A DNA stretch of 64,000 nt from Oerskovia merdavium (GCF_014836755.1 NZ_JACSQF010000016.1:36178-100177); one strand, 5' to 3'; counted from the stretch's first letter, positions 8,251-17,250 are shown. The notes: a model not told the origin generated them from the letters alone. Numbers and translations are program-made.

Positions 8251-9884
8251 GCCGAACCGATGCAGCCGCAGGAACGACCGTCGAGGAACGCCGGTCGTGG
8301 GTCCCGATGGTGGGGCTGTTCCTCGCCCAGGTCCTCATGTCCTTCAACGTCGCGGCCCTGCCCGTCTCGTTGGGCGGGATGGTCGAGGAGTTCGGCGTCC
8401 CTCCGACGGTCGTCAGCTCGACCATCGTCGTCTACGGGCTCGCCGTCGCGGCGCTCGTCATGACGGGTGCCAAGCTCGGCCAGCGCATCGGGTGGGTCGT
8501 GGTCTTCCGCGTCGTGGTCGCGACCTTCGCCGCCTCGGCACTGATGATGATCTTCTCCCCGACGGTCGGCTGGGCCATCGCGGGCCAGGCCGTGGCCGGG
8601 GCCTCGGCCGCGATCATCGTGCCGGCGCTCGTCGCGCTCATCGCGGAGAACTACCACGGCGCCCAGCAGGCGACCGCGATCGGGTCGCTCGGCTCGGCCC
8701 GCGCGATCTCCGGGGTCAGCGCCTTCTTCATCGGCGGCGCGCTCGGCACGCTCGTGGGATGGCGGCCCGTGTTCGGGATCGTGCTCGCGCTCGCGGTGGC
8801 CGTCTTCGTGTTCAGCTTCCGCCTGCGCTCGGACCGCGGCGACCCCGGGATCAGGATCGACCTGGTCGCTGCCGTGCTCATCGGCGCCGCGATCGTCCTC
8901 CTGACGTTGGGCTTCAACAACCTCAACGCCTGGGGGCTGCTCTACGCGACGCCCGAGGCGCCCTTCTCGGTCCTGGGGGTCTCGCCCGCACCGCTGTTCG
9001 TCGTGGTGGGCGTCGTCCTGGGGCAGACCTTCTTCTGGTGGACACGACGGCGAGCCGCGGCCGGCAAGGTCCCGCTCGTCGACCTCAGCGTCCTGGGGGC
9101 CTCGAGCGAGCGCGCCGCGGTGTACGCGATGTTCATCGTCGTCGCGCTCGAGGCGGCCCTGAACTTCACCGTGCCGCTCTACATCCAGATCGTGCAGGGC
9201 CGCACCCCGTTCGACACCGCGCTCGCGATGATGCCCTTCAACCTCACCGTGTTCGTCACCGCCACCCTGGTCGTGCGGTTCTACGGACGGTTCAGCCCCC
9301 GGGTCATCGGCGTCTTCGGCTTCGTCCTCACGACGGTCGGGCTCGCCTGGCTCGCGCTCGTGGTCACGAACAACTGGGAGACCCTCCCGACGATCCTGGG
9401 GCTGTTCGTGTTCGGGGTGGGGCAGGGTGCGCTGGTCACGCTCGTGTTCAACGTCCTCGTGACCTCGGTCCCCAAGACCCTCGCGGGAGACGTCGGATCG
9501 ATCCGCGGCACCACGCAGAACCTCGCCTCGGCCGTCGGCACGGCCGTCGTCGGTGCCATGCTCGTGACGATCCTCGGGATCTCGGTGGGGCGCACCGTCG
9601 TCGAGCACCCCGAGCTGCCCCCCTCGCTCGTCGCCCAGGTCGACCTCGACTCGGTCAACTTCGTGAGCAACGACGACCTGCGCGAGGTCCTCGCGGCCAC
9701 GGATGCGAGCACAGCGCAGGTGGACGCCGCCGTCGCCCTCAACGAGCAGTCACGCCTGGACACCCTGCGCATCGGGCTGCTCGTCCTCGCCGCGATCAGC
9801 GCCACGGCGATCCTGCCCGCCAGCCGGCTCCCGGGCTACCGACCCGGCGAGATCCCCGACCCCTCCCCCGAGGACACCGAATGA
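8247..9884 (+). CDS. MFS transporter (DHA2-like, about 14 helices)
   Basis: 545-aa membrane protein starting at ATG 8247 inside the glutaminase stop (ATGA). Hydrophobic helices fill most of the length, with a Gly-rich motif-A-like loop (GAKLGQRIGWVV) between helices 2 and 3 and the antiporter-type segment GSLGSARAISGVSAFFIGGALG near helix 5 (residues given in part). There is a C-terminal acidic tail (EIPDPSPEDTE). Architecture resembles drug:H+ antiporter family 2. The substrate is unknown; coupling to glutaminase hints at amino-acid or organic-acid transport. It ends 14 bp from the convergent bkdC gene. Confidence 0.85.
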   Translation: MSRTDAAAGTTVEERRSWVPMVGLFLAQVLMSFNVAALPVSLGGMVEEFGVPPTVVSSTIVVYGLAVAALVMTGAKLGQRIGWVVVFRVVVATFAASALMMIFSPTVGWAIAGQAVAGASAAIIVPALVALIAENYHGAQQATAIGSLGSARAISGVSAFFIGGALGTLVGWRPVFGIVLALAVAVFVFSFRLRSDRGDPGIRIDLVAAVLIGAAIVLLTLGFNNLNAWGLLYATPEAPFSVLGVSPAPLFVVVGVVLGQTFFWWTRRRAAAGKVPLVDLSVLGASSERAAVYAMFIVVALEAALNFTVPLYIQIVQGRTPFDTALAMMPFNLTVFVTATLVVRFYGRFSPRVIGVFGFVLTTVGLAWLALVVTNNWETLPTILGLFVFGVGQGALVTLVFNVLVTSVPKTLAGDVGSIRGTTQNLASAVGTAVVGAMLVTILGISVGRTVVEHPELPPSLVAQVDLDSVNFVSNDDLREVLAATDASTAQVDAAVALNEQSRLDTLRIGLLVLAAISATAILPASRLPGYRPGEIPDPSPEDTE

Positions 9885-9897
9885 CCGGCCTCCGCCG

Positions 9898-11343
9898 TCA
9901 GCCCCAGACGAGCGCCTGGGCCGGGTCCTCGAGGATCTTCGCGACGTCGCTCAGGACGTAGGCGCCCAGCGCACCGTCGACCAGGCGGTGGTCGAAGCTC
10001 AGCGCGAGCTGCGTGACCCAGCGCTTCTTGATCTTGCCCTTGTGGACCCACGGCTGCTCGCGGATCGCGCCGAACGCGAGGATCGCGGCCTCGCCCGGGT
10101 TGAGGATCGGGGTGCCGGTGTCGATCCCGAACACGCCCACGTTGGTGATCGTGATGGTCCCGTCGGACATGTCGGCGGGCGTGGTGCGCCCGGCGCGAGC
10201 CGTGGCCGTGAGGTCGGACAGGCCCTGCGCGAGCCCCTTGAGGTCGAGGCGGTGCGCGTCCTTGATGTTGGGCACGACGAGCCCGCGCGGCGTGGCGGCC
10301 GCGATCCCCAGGTTCACGTAGTGCTTGTAGACGATCTCCTGCGCGGCCTCGTCCCAGCTCGCGTTGATGTCCGGGTGGCGGCGCACCGCGAGCAGCAGGG
10401 CCCGAGCCGTGATGAGCAGGGGCGTGACGCGCACGTCCTTGAACTCGCGGTCCTCGCGGAGCTTCGCGACGAGCTTCATGGTCTTGGTGACGTCGACCGT
10501 GTGGAACTCGGTCACGTGCGGGGCCGTGAAGGCGCTCTGGACCATGGCCTCGGCCGTGCGCTTGCGCACCGACTTCACGGGCACGCGCGTCTGGCGTCCG
10601 TCGGGGGTCACCGACGACCCCGTACCGGCGTCGTTGAGCCACGGCGAGTCGTCGCCCGCGTAGGTCGCGAGCGTGCGGGGCTCGGAGCGTGCGCTGTAGG
10701 CGAGCACGTCCTCGCGCGTGATGATCCCGCCGGGACCGGTCGCGGGGACCGACGCGAGCTCGACGCCCAGGTCACGGGCGAGCTTGCGCACGGGGGGCTT
10801 GGCGAGGACGGTGCGTCCGGCGGTCGCGGCCGAGACCAGGGCACGGATGGGGCCCGACGGCGCAGGTCGCACGGGCGCCGCGGCCGCCGGTACCGCGACG
10901 GGCGCGGCAGGTGCGACGACGGGAGGGGCGGGCTCCGCCGTCGGGCCGGAGGGGGCCGCAGCAACTGCAGACCCGCGGCGCGGGCGACGCGCGCTCGCCT
11001 GCTCGGCGACGCCGTAGCCGACCAGGACCGCGCCGCTGCCCGACGCCTCCCCCGCCGCCGGCTCGGCGGCCGGGCCACCGGCCGACGTGGCGCCCGACGG
11101 GTCGGTGTCGACCACGATGATCGGGACACCGACCTCGACCGTGTCCCCCTCGGCGACGAGCAGCTCGGCGACGACGCCCGTGTAGGGCGACGGGAGCTCG
11201 ACGAGCGACTTGGCCGTCTCGATCTCCACGATCGTCTGGTTCACCGTGACCTCGTCACCCACGGCGACGTGCCACTGCACGATCTCCGCCTCGGTGAGTC
11301 CTTCGCCGGCGTCAGGGAGCTTGAACTGCTCGAAGGTGGGCAC
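9898..11343 (-). CDS. bkdC: Branched-chain 2-oxoacid dehydrogenase E2 (dihydrolipoyl acyltransferase)
   Basis: Transfers the acyl group from E1 to CoA within the 2-oxoacid dehydrogenase complex. 481 aa from GTG 11343 (AGGAG upstream). One lipoyl domain is at residues 1-80, with K45 in EIETAKSLVE as the lipoylation site. An Ala/Pro-rich linker, a peripheral-subunit-binding domain (PVRKLARDLGVELASV ... GGIITREDV) and the catalytic domain ending in the DHRLVDG active site follow. It is the third gene of an E1alpha-E1beta-E2 operon. E3 is not in the window. The lipoyl/E2 type and the heterodimeric E1 favour branched-chain rather than pyruvate substrates. Confidence 0.93.
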   Translation of the reverse strand: MPTFEQFKLPDAGEGLTEAEIVQWHVAVGDEVTVNQTIVEIETAKSLVELPSPYTGVVAELLVAEGDTVEVGVPIIVVDTDPSGATSAGGPAAEPAAGEASGSGAVLVGYGVAEQASARRPRRGSAVAAAPSGPTAEPAPPVVAPAAPVAVPAAAAPVRPAPSGPIRALVSAATAGRTVLAKPPVRKLARDLGVELASVPATGPGGIITREDVLAYSARSEPRTLATYAGDDSPWLNDAGTGSSVTPDGRQTRVPVKSVRKRTAEAMVQSAFTAPHVTEFHTVDVTKTMKLVAKLREDREFKDVRVTPLLITARALLLAVRRHPDINASWDEAAQEIVYKHYVNLGIAAATPRGLVVPNIKDAHRLDLKGLAQGLSDLTATARAGRTTPADMSDGTITITNVGVFGIDTGTPILNPGEAAILAFGAIREQPWVHKGKIKKRWVTQLALSFDHRLVDGALGAYVLSDVAKILEDPAQALVWG

Positions 11344-11411
11344 TGCCTGCTCCTCGGGTGATCGTGGTGCTGTGGTCTGGGGGTGGTGCGACGGGCCGGG
11401 CGGGACCGGGC

Positions 11412-12422
11412 CTAGAACGCCATGGCGCGGTCGACCGCGTCGAGGACCCGGTCGAGGCTCGGCAGGTACTCGTGCTCGAGCTTGGCGACGGGGTACGGCG
11501 TGTGGAAACCGCCCACGCGCAGCACGGGCGACTGGAGCGAGTAGAAGCACTCCTCGGTCACGCGCGCGGCGATCTCGGCTCCTGAGCCGAGGTACGTCGC
11601 GGCCTCGTGCACCACGACGCAGCGCCCGGTCTTGCGGACCGACGCGACGACGGTCGCGGTGTCGAGCGGCGAGATGTTGCGCAGGTCGACGACCTCGATG
11701 CTCGTGCCCTCGGCGGCGGCCGCCGCGGCGACCTTGAGCGCGGTCGGGACGGTCGGGCCGTACGCGACGAGCGTCAGGTCCGTGCCCTCGCGCACCACGA
11801 CTGCCGAGTTGAGCGTCGAGTCGCCCACGGGGCCGTCGAGCACGACGTCGCCCTTGTCCCAGTAGCGGCCCTTGGGCTCGAAGAACAGCACGGGGTCCGG
11901 CGAGGCGATGGCCTCGCGGATCATCGAGTAGGCGTCCTGCGGGGTCGACGGCGACACGACGCGCAGCCCGGGGGTGTGCGCGAACAGCGCCTCGGGGCTC
12001 TCGCTGTGGTGCTCGACCGCGCCGATCCCGCCGCCGAACGGCACCCGGATGACCACGGGGAGCTGGAGGCGCCCGCGCGAGCGGTAGTGCATCTTGGCGA
12101 GCTGGGTCGTGATCTGGTCGTAGGCCGGGAAGATGAACCCGTCGAACTGGATCTCGCACACGGGCCGGTAGCCGCGCAGCGCGAGCCCGATCGCCGTGCC
12201 GACGATGCCCGACTCGGCGAGCGGGGTGTCGACCACACGGTCCTCGCCGAAGCTCGCCTGGAGGCCGTCGGTCACGCGGAAGACTCCGCCGAGGGGGCCG
12301 ATGTCCTCGCCCATGAGCAGGACCTTGGGGTCGCTCGCGAGCGACGCGCGCAGGCCCTCGTTGATGGCCTTGCCCAGCGTGAGGCGGGACGTGGTGGTTG
12401 CCGTGGTGGTCGGCGCGCTCAT
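11412..12422 (-). CDS. bkdB: Branched-chain 2-oxoacid dehydrogenase E1 beta subunit
   Basis: 336-aa transketolase-fold subunit that, with E1alpha, decarboxylates 2-oxo acids using thiamine diphosphate. Typical blocks include LMGEDIGPLGGVFRVT, DTPLAESGIVGTAIGLAL, QFDGFIFPAYDQI and PFGGGIGAVEHHSES. The start ATG 12422 overlaps the E1alpha stop by four bases (ATGA), so subunit synthesis is coupled. A 68-bp gap to the E2 gene carries its Shine-Dalgarno site. Confidence 0.95.
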   Translation of the reverse strand: MSAPTTTATTTSRLTLGKAINEGLRASLASDPKVLLMGEDIGPLGGVFRVTDGLQASFGEDRVVDTPLAESGIVGTAIGLALRGYRPVCEIQFDGFIFPAYDQITTQLAKMHYRSRGRLQLPVVIRVPFGGGIGAVEHHSESPEALFAHTPGLRVVSPSTPQDAYSMIREAIASPDPVLFFEPKGRYWDKGDVVLDGPVGDSTLNSAVVVREGTDLTLVAYGPTVPTALKVAAAAAAEGTSIEVVDLRNISPLDTATVVASVRKTGRCVVVHEAATYLGSGAEIAARVTEECFYSLQSPVLRVGGFHTPYPVAKLEHEYLPSLDRVLDAVDRAMAF

Positions 12423-13651
12423 CGTGCTCCTCCGTGCTGGTCGTGCGTGCGGGACGCGCCGTCGTCCGTGAAGGACGCCTCGTACTCCTCGAACCACTGG
12501 CGCTCGGCCGTGACGACCGAGTGCTCGGTCGCGTAGACGTGGTCGAACATGGACTCGGTCGAGGGGCGGCCCAGGCCGCGGACGAACGTCCGCAGGCGCT
12601 CGCCGAGCGCGTCGCCCTCGGCCGCGAGGTCCGCGGCCCACTGCTCGTCCCACGCGCCCTCGGCCTCGAGGAGGAGGCGCAGGCGGTCGATGGGGTCCCG
12701 ACGACGCCACAGCGCCTCCTGCTCGGAGGTCCGGTAGCGCGTGGGGTCGTCCGAGGTGGTGTGGGCGCCCATGCGGTACGTGTAGGCCTCGATGAACGTG
12801 GGGCCGCCACCGGAGTGGGCCCGCTCGATCGCCTCGGCCGTCGCGGCGTAGCACGCGAGGACGTCGTTGCCGTCGACGCGGACGCTCGGGACCCCGAACC
12901 CGTGCGCGCGCTGGTAGATGGGCACGCGAGACTGCTTGGTCGTGGGCTCGGAGATGGCCCACTGGTTGTTCTGGCAGAACAGCACGAGCGGCGCGTTGTT
13001 GACCGCGGCGAAGACCAGCGCCTCGCTCACGTCGCCCTGGGACGTCGCGCCGTCACCGAAGTAGGTGACGACCGCGGTGTCCTTGGTCGGGTCGCCCGTG
13101 CCGACCAGGCCGTCACGCTGCACGCCCATGGCGTAGCCCGTCGCGTGGAGCGTGTGCGAGCCGATCACGAGCGTGTACAGGTGGAAGTTGTGCTCGTCCG
13201 GGTCCCAGCCGCCGTGGTCGACGCCGCGGAACTGGCGCAGGATGTCGGCGAGGTCGAGACCGCGCGTGTGGGCGACCCCGTGCTCCCGGTAGGACGGGAA
13301 GACGTAGTCCTGCGGCGACAGCGCGCGGCCCGAGCCGATCTGCGCGGCCTCCTGGCCGAGCGACTGCGGGAAGAGCCCGAGCTCGCCCTGGCGCTGGAGC
13401 GACGTGGACTCGTCGTCGAACCTCCGGGTCAGGACCATGTCGCGGTACAGGCCGCGCAGGGCGTCGGCGTCCAGGTGGGCGACGCGCTCACGGTAGGCCG
13501 CGTTCTCGGGGGTCTCGACCCGCTCGCCGGCCGGGGTCAGGAGCTGCAGGAGCTCCGCGTCGACCGGGAGACCTGCCCCGGTGTCGATCTGCGGGTCAGC
13601 GGAGGACCCGACCTCGGGATCTGCTGCAACGGCGGTGTTCTGCTGGTTCAC
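12419..13651 (-). CDS. bkdA: Branched-chain 2-oxoacid dehydrogenase E1 alpha subunit
   Basis: 410 aa starting at GTG 13651 with AAGGAGAG upstream; an open extension to 13885 runs through the operator region and is unlikely to be translated. The thiamine-diphosphate motif runs from GDGATSQGDVSEAL to CQNNQWAIS. Other E1alpha blocks are FPSYREHGVAH, YRMGAHTTSDDPTRY and the phosphorylation-loop-like RYRTSEQE. It is the first gene of the operon; its promoter overlaps a cluster of TACG/CGTA palindromes. Confidence 0.95.
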   Translation of the reverse strand: MNQQNTAVAADPEVGSSADPQIDTGAGLPVDAELLQLLTPAGERVETPENAAYRERVAHLDADALRGLYRDMVLTRRFDDESTSLQRQGELGLFPQSLGQEAAQIGSGRALSPQDYVFPSYREHGVAHTRGLDLADILRQFRGVDHGGWDPDEHNFHLYTLVIGSHTLHATGYAMGVQRDGLVGTGDPTKDTAVVTYFGDGATSQGDVSEALVFAAVNNAPLVLFCQNNQWAISEPTTKQSRVPIYQRAHGFGVPSVRVDGNDVLACYAATAEAIERAHSGGGPTFIEAYTYRMGAHTTSDDPTRYRTSEQEALWRRRDPIDRLRLLLEAEGAWDEQWAADLAAEGDALGERLRTFVRGLGRPSTESMFDHVYATEHSVVTAERQWFEEYEASFTDDGASRTHDQHGGAR

Positions 13652-13728
13652 ACGCTCTCCTTGGGTGCGGCCGGAGGCGGGGGCCCGGGTCGCTCGGGGG
13701 GTCGGTCCTCGGTCGTCTCCGACCGAAC

Positions 13729-13773
13729 CTACGTTACCGTAGCTTACGCAAGCGTAGGCTACGAGTGCGTAGC
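13729..13773. promoter_or_regulatory. Overlapping TACG/CGTA palindromes with 15-bp direct repeat
   Basis: GTAG(C/G) recurs at 13739, 13754 and 13769, exactly 15 bp apart. Three palindromes overlap: CTACG-4-CGTAG at 13729-13742, an imperfect 9-bp-arm repeat at 13741-13760, and GCTACG-4-CGTAGC at 13758-13773. The block starts 78 bp upstream of the E1alpha start and is notably AT-richer than its surroundings. This looks like a multi-site operator for a repressor not encoded nearby. Confidence 0.6.
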
Positions 13774-13783
13774 TTCCTCCGCC

Positions 13784-13830
13784 ATTGGAGGACAAACCTG
13801 GCCCGCCCGTCTTTGGAGGTTCCCTCCAAA
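13784..13830. promoter_or_regulatory. TTGGAGG repeat and perfect inverted repeat
   Basis: TTTGGAGG (13812-13819), a 3-nt spacer and CCTCCAAA (13823-13830) form a perfect palindrome. A further TTGGAGG half-site begins at 13784. The spacing and symmetry suggest a second regulator-binding site for the bkd promoter; the regulator is unknown. Confidence 0.5.
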
Positions 13831-13970
13831 CGCCCGAGGGGCACTTCCAGGTCTCACCGGGCACGGACGACCGGATCGTTGGCACATTCCGTCAGGTCCG
13901 GCGCCGCCCGGCCCACCCCGGGCGCGCGGCGCGCGAGCGATGCGAGGGTCTGCCCACCGAGACGTGGGGG

Positions 13971-14252
13971 TCAGCCCGGCGGGTACGTCCCGGAGTACCC
14001 GGCCTGCGCCCGCAGGGCGTCACGCTCTCGCGTGACGGGCCACGTCGAGAACGCGAACACCAGGAACATCACGATGTTCAGCAGCGGCACGATCCCGACG
14101 AGCACCCACCACCCCGAGTAGCCGGCCTTGCGGATGATCTGGATGTAGGCGATCAGGAAGATGATCGCGACGGCAGCCCAGATGATCAGGGCGGCAGTGC
14201 CGAAGAGCCAGCTGTACTCGTCCGGGATCTGGTCGACCGAGGGAGTGTCCAT
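13971..14252 (-). CDS. Small two-helix membrane protein
   Basis: 93 aa from ATG 14252. Two transmembrane segments (about residues 18-40 and 46-68) flank a short basic loop (RKAGYSGWW). The SGWWxLVGIVPLLN-like motif is common in small actinobacterial membrane proteins of unknown function. It is followed 46 bp later by the distal end of the aminotransferase gene transcribed in the same direction but upstream of it. Function unknown. Confidence 0.75.
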   Translation of the reverse strand: MDTPSVDQIPDEYSWLFGTAALIIWAAVAIIFLIAYIQIIRKAGYSGWWVLVGIVPLLNIVMFLVFAFSTWPVTRERDALRAQAGYSGTYPPG

Positions 14253-14297
14253 GACGCGAGTCTTCTCTCGGTGGACCCCTCCGGCAACAGGTACCGG

Positions 14298-15410
14298 CTA
14301 CCGCCAGCCTGCCGCGACCCGCAGGAACGCCGCGGTCGCCTCTTCCTCGCCCACGCTCACCCGGATGCCCTCGCCCGCGAACGGGCGCACCAGCAGACCG
14401 GCAGCCGACGCGCCCACGGCGAGCTCCGCCGTCGGGCCGCCGAGCGGGAACCACACGAAGTTCGCCTGCGTCTCCGGCAGGTCCCACCCCTGGTCGCGCA
14501 GCCCCTCGACCAGACGCTCGCGCCGCGAGACCAGGTGCTCGACGCGCTCGAGCAGCTCGTCCTTGACCGACAGCGCCGCGAGCGCCGCGCGCTGCGCGAC
14601 GTGCGAGACACCGAAGGGCGTCGAGACCGCGCGGATGCCCGCCGCGAGCGCGGGTTCGGCGACCGCGTAGCCCACGCGCAGCCCCGCCAGGCCGTACGCC
14701 TTGGACAGCGTGCGCAGCAGCACCACGTTGGGGTGCGCGGCGAGGACCGCGAGGCCGTCGGGAGCCTGCGGGTCGCGCACGAACTCGAGGTAGGCCTCGT
14801 CGAGGACGACCAGGACGTCGCCCGGCACGGACGCGAGGAACGTCGCGAGCTCGTCGGCGTGCACCACCGGGCCCGTCGGGTTGTTGGGCGTGCAGACCAG
14901 GACCACGCGCGTGCGGTCGCTGATCGCCGCGGCCATCGCGGGCAGGTCGAGGCGACCGTCCTGCGTCACGGGCACGCGCACCGAGGTGCCGCCCGCGACC
15001 GCGACCGCGATCGGGTACGCCTCGAACGAGCGCCACGGGTAGACGACCTCGTCGCCCGCGTCCACGACGGCCGACAGGATGTGCGCGAGGACGGCGACCG
15101 AGCCGTTGCCCACGACGACCTGCGCCGCGTCCACCCCCAGGTCCGTGGCGAGCGCCTCGGTCAGGTCGGTCGCGTACATGTCCGGGTAGCGGTTGGTGTC
15201 CGCCGCCGCGTCGACGATCGCCGCGACGACCGCAGCGGGCGGCGGGTAGGGGTTCTCGTTGGACGACAGCTTGAACGCGCTCGACCCGGGCGCGAGGCGC
15301 GCGCCCGGCACGTAGGCCGGCAGGGCTGCGACGGCGGCACGCAGGGGGACACGGACCTGGGACGCTGACGCAGGTGCGGACGTGGGCACGGAGGGCGTGG
15401 GGCTGGTCAC
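14298..15410 (-). CDS. hisC: Histidinol-phosphate / aromatic aminotransferase
   Basis: 370-aa class I/II PLP aminotransferase from GTG 15410. The PLP-binding blocks are CTPNNPTGPVV, VVLDEAYLEF and TLSKAYGLAGLRVGY, the last holding the Schiff-base lysine. The N-terminal KLSSNENPYPPP is a HisC signature. It stands alone, not in a his operon, so it may be the second HisC paralogue (HisC2/Pat) that transaminates phenylpyruvate; substrate choice cannot be decided from sequence by eye. Confidence 0.88.
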   Translation of the reverse strand: MTSPTPSVPTSAPASASQVRVPLRAAVAALPAYVPGARLAPGSSAFKLSSNENPYPPPAAVVAAIVDAAADTNRYPDMYATDLTEALATDLGVDAAQVVVGNGSVAVLAHILSAVVDAGDEVVYPWRSFEAYPIAVAVAGGTSVRVPVTQDGRLDLPAMAAAISDRTRVVLVCTPNNPTGPVVHADELATFLASVPGDVLVVLDEAYLEFVRDPQAPDGLAVLAAHPNVVLLRTLSKAYGLAGLRVGYAVAEPALAAGIRAVSTPFGVSHVAQRAALAALSVKDELLERVEHLVSRRERLVEGLRDQGWDLPETQANFVWFPLGGPTAELAVGASAAGLLVRPFAGEGIRVSVGEEEATAAFLRVAAGWR

Positions 15411-15593
15411 GCCACCAGGATGCCACTCCGTCCGGCAGCCCGACGGCGTCGCTCACCTCGCGGGCGGGGGCTGCGGGGGCTGCGGGGGCGCGGCCACGGG
15501 AACGCCACGAGCCGTGGGCCGACCGCGCGCCGAGGTCGGGCCGACCGCGTGTGCGGAGGACCTCTCACGGCGTGCGGTGGCAGGATGACACGC

Positions 15594-15983
15594 ATGAGCT
15601 TCGTCATCCGCGTCATCGTCACCGGCATCGCGATCTGGCTCACGAGCCTGTTCATGAGCAGCCACTTCGAGATCGTCGGCTCCGACACCGTCGGCGGTCA
15701 GATCGTGATCGTCCTGGCCGTGGCCCTCATCTACTCGTTGGTCAACGCGATCATCAAGCCGATCGTCCAGATCATCTCGATCCCGCTCTACATCCTCACG
15801 CTGGGCCTGTTCACTCTCGTCGTGAACGCCCTCATGCTGATGCTCACGGCGTGGATCACCGAGCAGACGGACTGGGGCATCCGCATCGAGGGCGGGTTCT
15901 GGTGGGCGCTGCTCGCCGCGCTCATCATCGGTGTCCTGAACTTCGCGATCTCCGCGGTGGTCGCGCCCAAGCCACGGGTCTGA
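15594..15983 (+). CDS. Phage-holin-family (4-TM) membrane protein
   Basis: 129 aa with four predicted membrane helices; resembles the mycobacterial 4-TMS holin superfamily (PF04020-like), widespread chromosomal proteins without proven holin activity. The blocks VNAIIKPIVQIISIPLYILT and GVLNFAISAVV are typical. The ATG at 15594 has AGGA eight bases upstream; an ATG three codons earlier (15585) sits too close to that site. No phage genes are nearby. Confidence 0.82.
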   Translation: MSFVIRVIVTGIAIWLTSLFMSSHFEIVGSDTVGGQIVIVLAVALIYSLVNAIIKPIVQIISIPLYILTLGLFTLVVNALMLMLTAWITEQTDWGIRIEGGFWWALLAALIIGVLNFAISAVVAPKPRV

Positions 15984-16048
15984 CGCGCGCGGGCGGGACC
16001 GGCGCCCGGGGTCTTCTGGAAGCGCCGCGGCGCCGCTAGTGTGCGTGC

Positions 16049-16678
16049 ATGCAAAACGCCCCACTGGTGATCGGCGCCGTGCTCGTCGCGCTCTCCCTGA
16101 CCGCCTGCGCCCCCGCCGAGGACGGCGACGAGGCGGCGGCTCCTGGCGGGTCCGCCGTGGGCGGCGCGCCGGCCGCTGACACGGCCGTCGCGGACGGCGC
16201 CGACGACACGGGCGACGCGAGCAGCACCGACTACGCGGGCGTCGTCGACGCGGGAGCGCGCGATCGCGCTCAAGCCTGGCTGGACGCGGCCGTCGTCCCG
16301 CCCGGAGCGATCCCCTCCGACGCGAGCGTCGCGGAGTTCTCGTCCTTCACGGGCTGGCCGTGCGGGCCGGTCGCGGAGCTCGAGGCGTTCTGGGCCATCC
16401 CCGGCGTCACCGTCAGCGAGACGGCCAACTGGCTGCAGGAGAACCCCACCGCGGACCTCCTCTCGACGGCGTTGGGCCCCGTTCCCGACGACCAGCAGTT
16501 CGATGGGGCCACCGTCGGATACGTTCCCGCGCCGGACTCGCAGGAGGGCGTCGTCTACACGGTCAAGCGGACGCTCGACGGCGTCGTGGTGCGCGCCGAG
16601 ATCGCGGCGCTCTCCGAGTCCGCCACCTGCGACGCGCTCCCTGACGGAGCGATCCGGGGCGCGCCCGGCCAGGGCTGA
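16049..16678 (+). CDS. Putative lipoprotein of unknown function
   Basis: 209 aa with a lipoprotein signal peptide; the lipobox is LTAC with C20 as the lipidation site. A 50-residue acidic, Ala/Asp-rich linker follows, then a globular C-terminal domain with two Cys (WPCGPVAELEAFW and SATCDALPDG) that could form an extracytoplasmic disulphide. I do not recognise the family. It reads in the same direction as the phosphatase gene 110 bp downstream. Confidence 0.7.
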   Translation: MQNAPLVIGAVLVALSLTACAPAEDGDEAAAPGGSAVGGAPAADTAVADGADDTGDASSTDYAGVVDAGARDRAQAWLDAAVVPPGAIPSDASVAEFSSFTGWPCGPVAELEAFWAIPGVTVSETANWLQENPTADLLSTALGPVPDDQQFDGATVGYVPAPDSQEGVVYTVKRTLDGVVVRAEIAALSESATCDALPDGAIRGAPGQG

Positions 16679-16731
16679 CCTCTCCTGGCATTGCGGGCCG
16701 TCCCGGTGTCGCGGGCACGACGCCGTCCCGA

Positions 16732-16779
16732 CGATCCACCCACGCAGCGATCCGTCCACACAAACGATCCATCCACACA
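16732..16779 (+). repeat. Three direct repeats resembling weak DnaA boxes
   Basis: Three copies of CGATCC(A/G)(T/C)CCACACA begin at 16732, 16748 and 16765, just upstream of the start at 16789. The cores CCGTCCACA and CCATCCACA match the DnaA-box consensus TT(G/A)TCCACA at 7/9. They may bind a regulator, or DnaA weakly; no function is proven. Confidence 0.45.
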
Positions 16780-16788
16780 GGGGGCGCC

Positions 16789-17250
16789 ATGGGGGCCTGG
16801 AACAGCTCGACGACCGGCCTGGTGACGTTGCCCGACGGGCGCCAGGTCCGCGGGCGAGGGCTCGCCGCCGGGCCACCGCTGGACGACGAGCCACCCGAGC
16901 TCGGCGTCTACCTGACCGGCGCCCCGCACCGTGAGGCGTGGGAGTCGTCGTGGGTCGCATGGCCGGACTTCGGCCTGCCCCGCTCGACGGCCGACGCGGT
17001 CACGGCGCTCCACGAGGCCTTCGAGCGCGCGTCGACGTCGCGCGTCGAGATCGTGTGCGACGGCGGGACGGGGCGCACCGGCACGTCGCTCGCGCTCCTC
17101 GCACGACTGGCCGGAGTCACGGCCGACGAGGCCGTCGACTGGGTGCGCGCCCACTACCGCCCGGGCGCCGTCGAGACCCCGGAGCAGGAGTTGTTCGTCG
17201 CCCGCGTCGACCTGACGCGCGCGGCCCCGCCCGGGGGCCCGACGCCGTAG
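16789..17250 (+). CDS. Protein-tyrosine-phosphatase-like protein
   Basis: 153 aa. The Cys-x5-Arg phosphatase loop is present at C90-R96 (VEIVCDGGTGRTGTS), and an upstream WPDFGLP (D60) matches the WPD general-acid loop. Both together support an active tyrosine or dual-specificity phosphatase in the cytoplasm. The enzyme is shorter than classical PTPs (250 aa) and nearer the size of small dual-specificity forms. ATG 16789 follows GGGGGCGCC; the start is only moderately supported. The upstream direct repeats may control it. Confidence 0.8.
   Translation: MGAWNSSTTGLVTLPDGRQVRGRGLAAGPPLDDEPPELGVYLTGAPHREAWESSWVAWPDFGLPRSTADAVTALHEAFERASTSRVEIVCDGGTGRTGTSLALLARLAGVTADEAVDWVRAHYRPGAVETPEQELFVARVDLTRAAPPGGPTP

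Larger units (their letters stand above)
13652..13970. other. bkd promoter/operator region
   Basis: This 319-bp gap without a gene holds two separate operator-like arrays (13729-13773 and 13784-13830). From 13831 to 13970, toward the end of the neighbouring small membrane gene, I see nothing specific. Confidence 0.6.

Noticed and set aside
15594..15983. Prophage holin
   Set aside because: No lysin, structural or integrase genes nearby; family is a common chromosomal membrane protein.
16732..16779. Replication origin
   Set aside because: Only three weak DnaA-like sites, no dnaA/dnaN, no AT-rich unwinding region.
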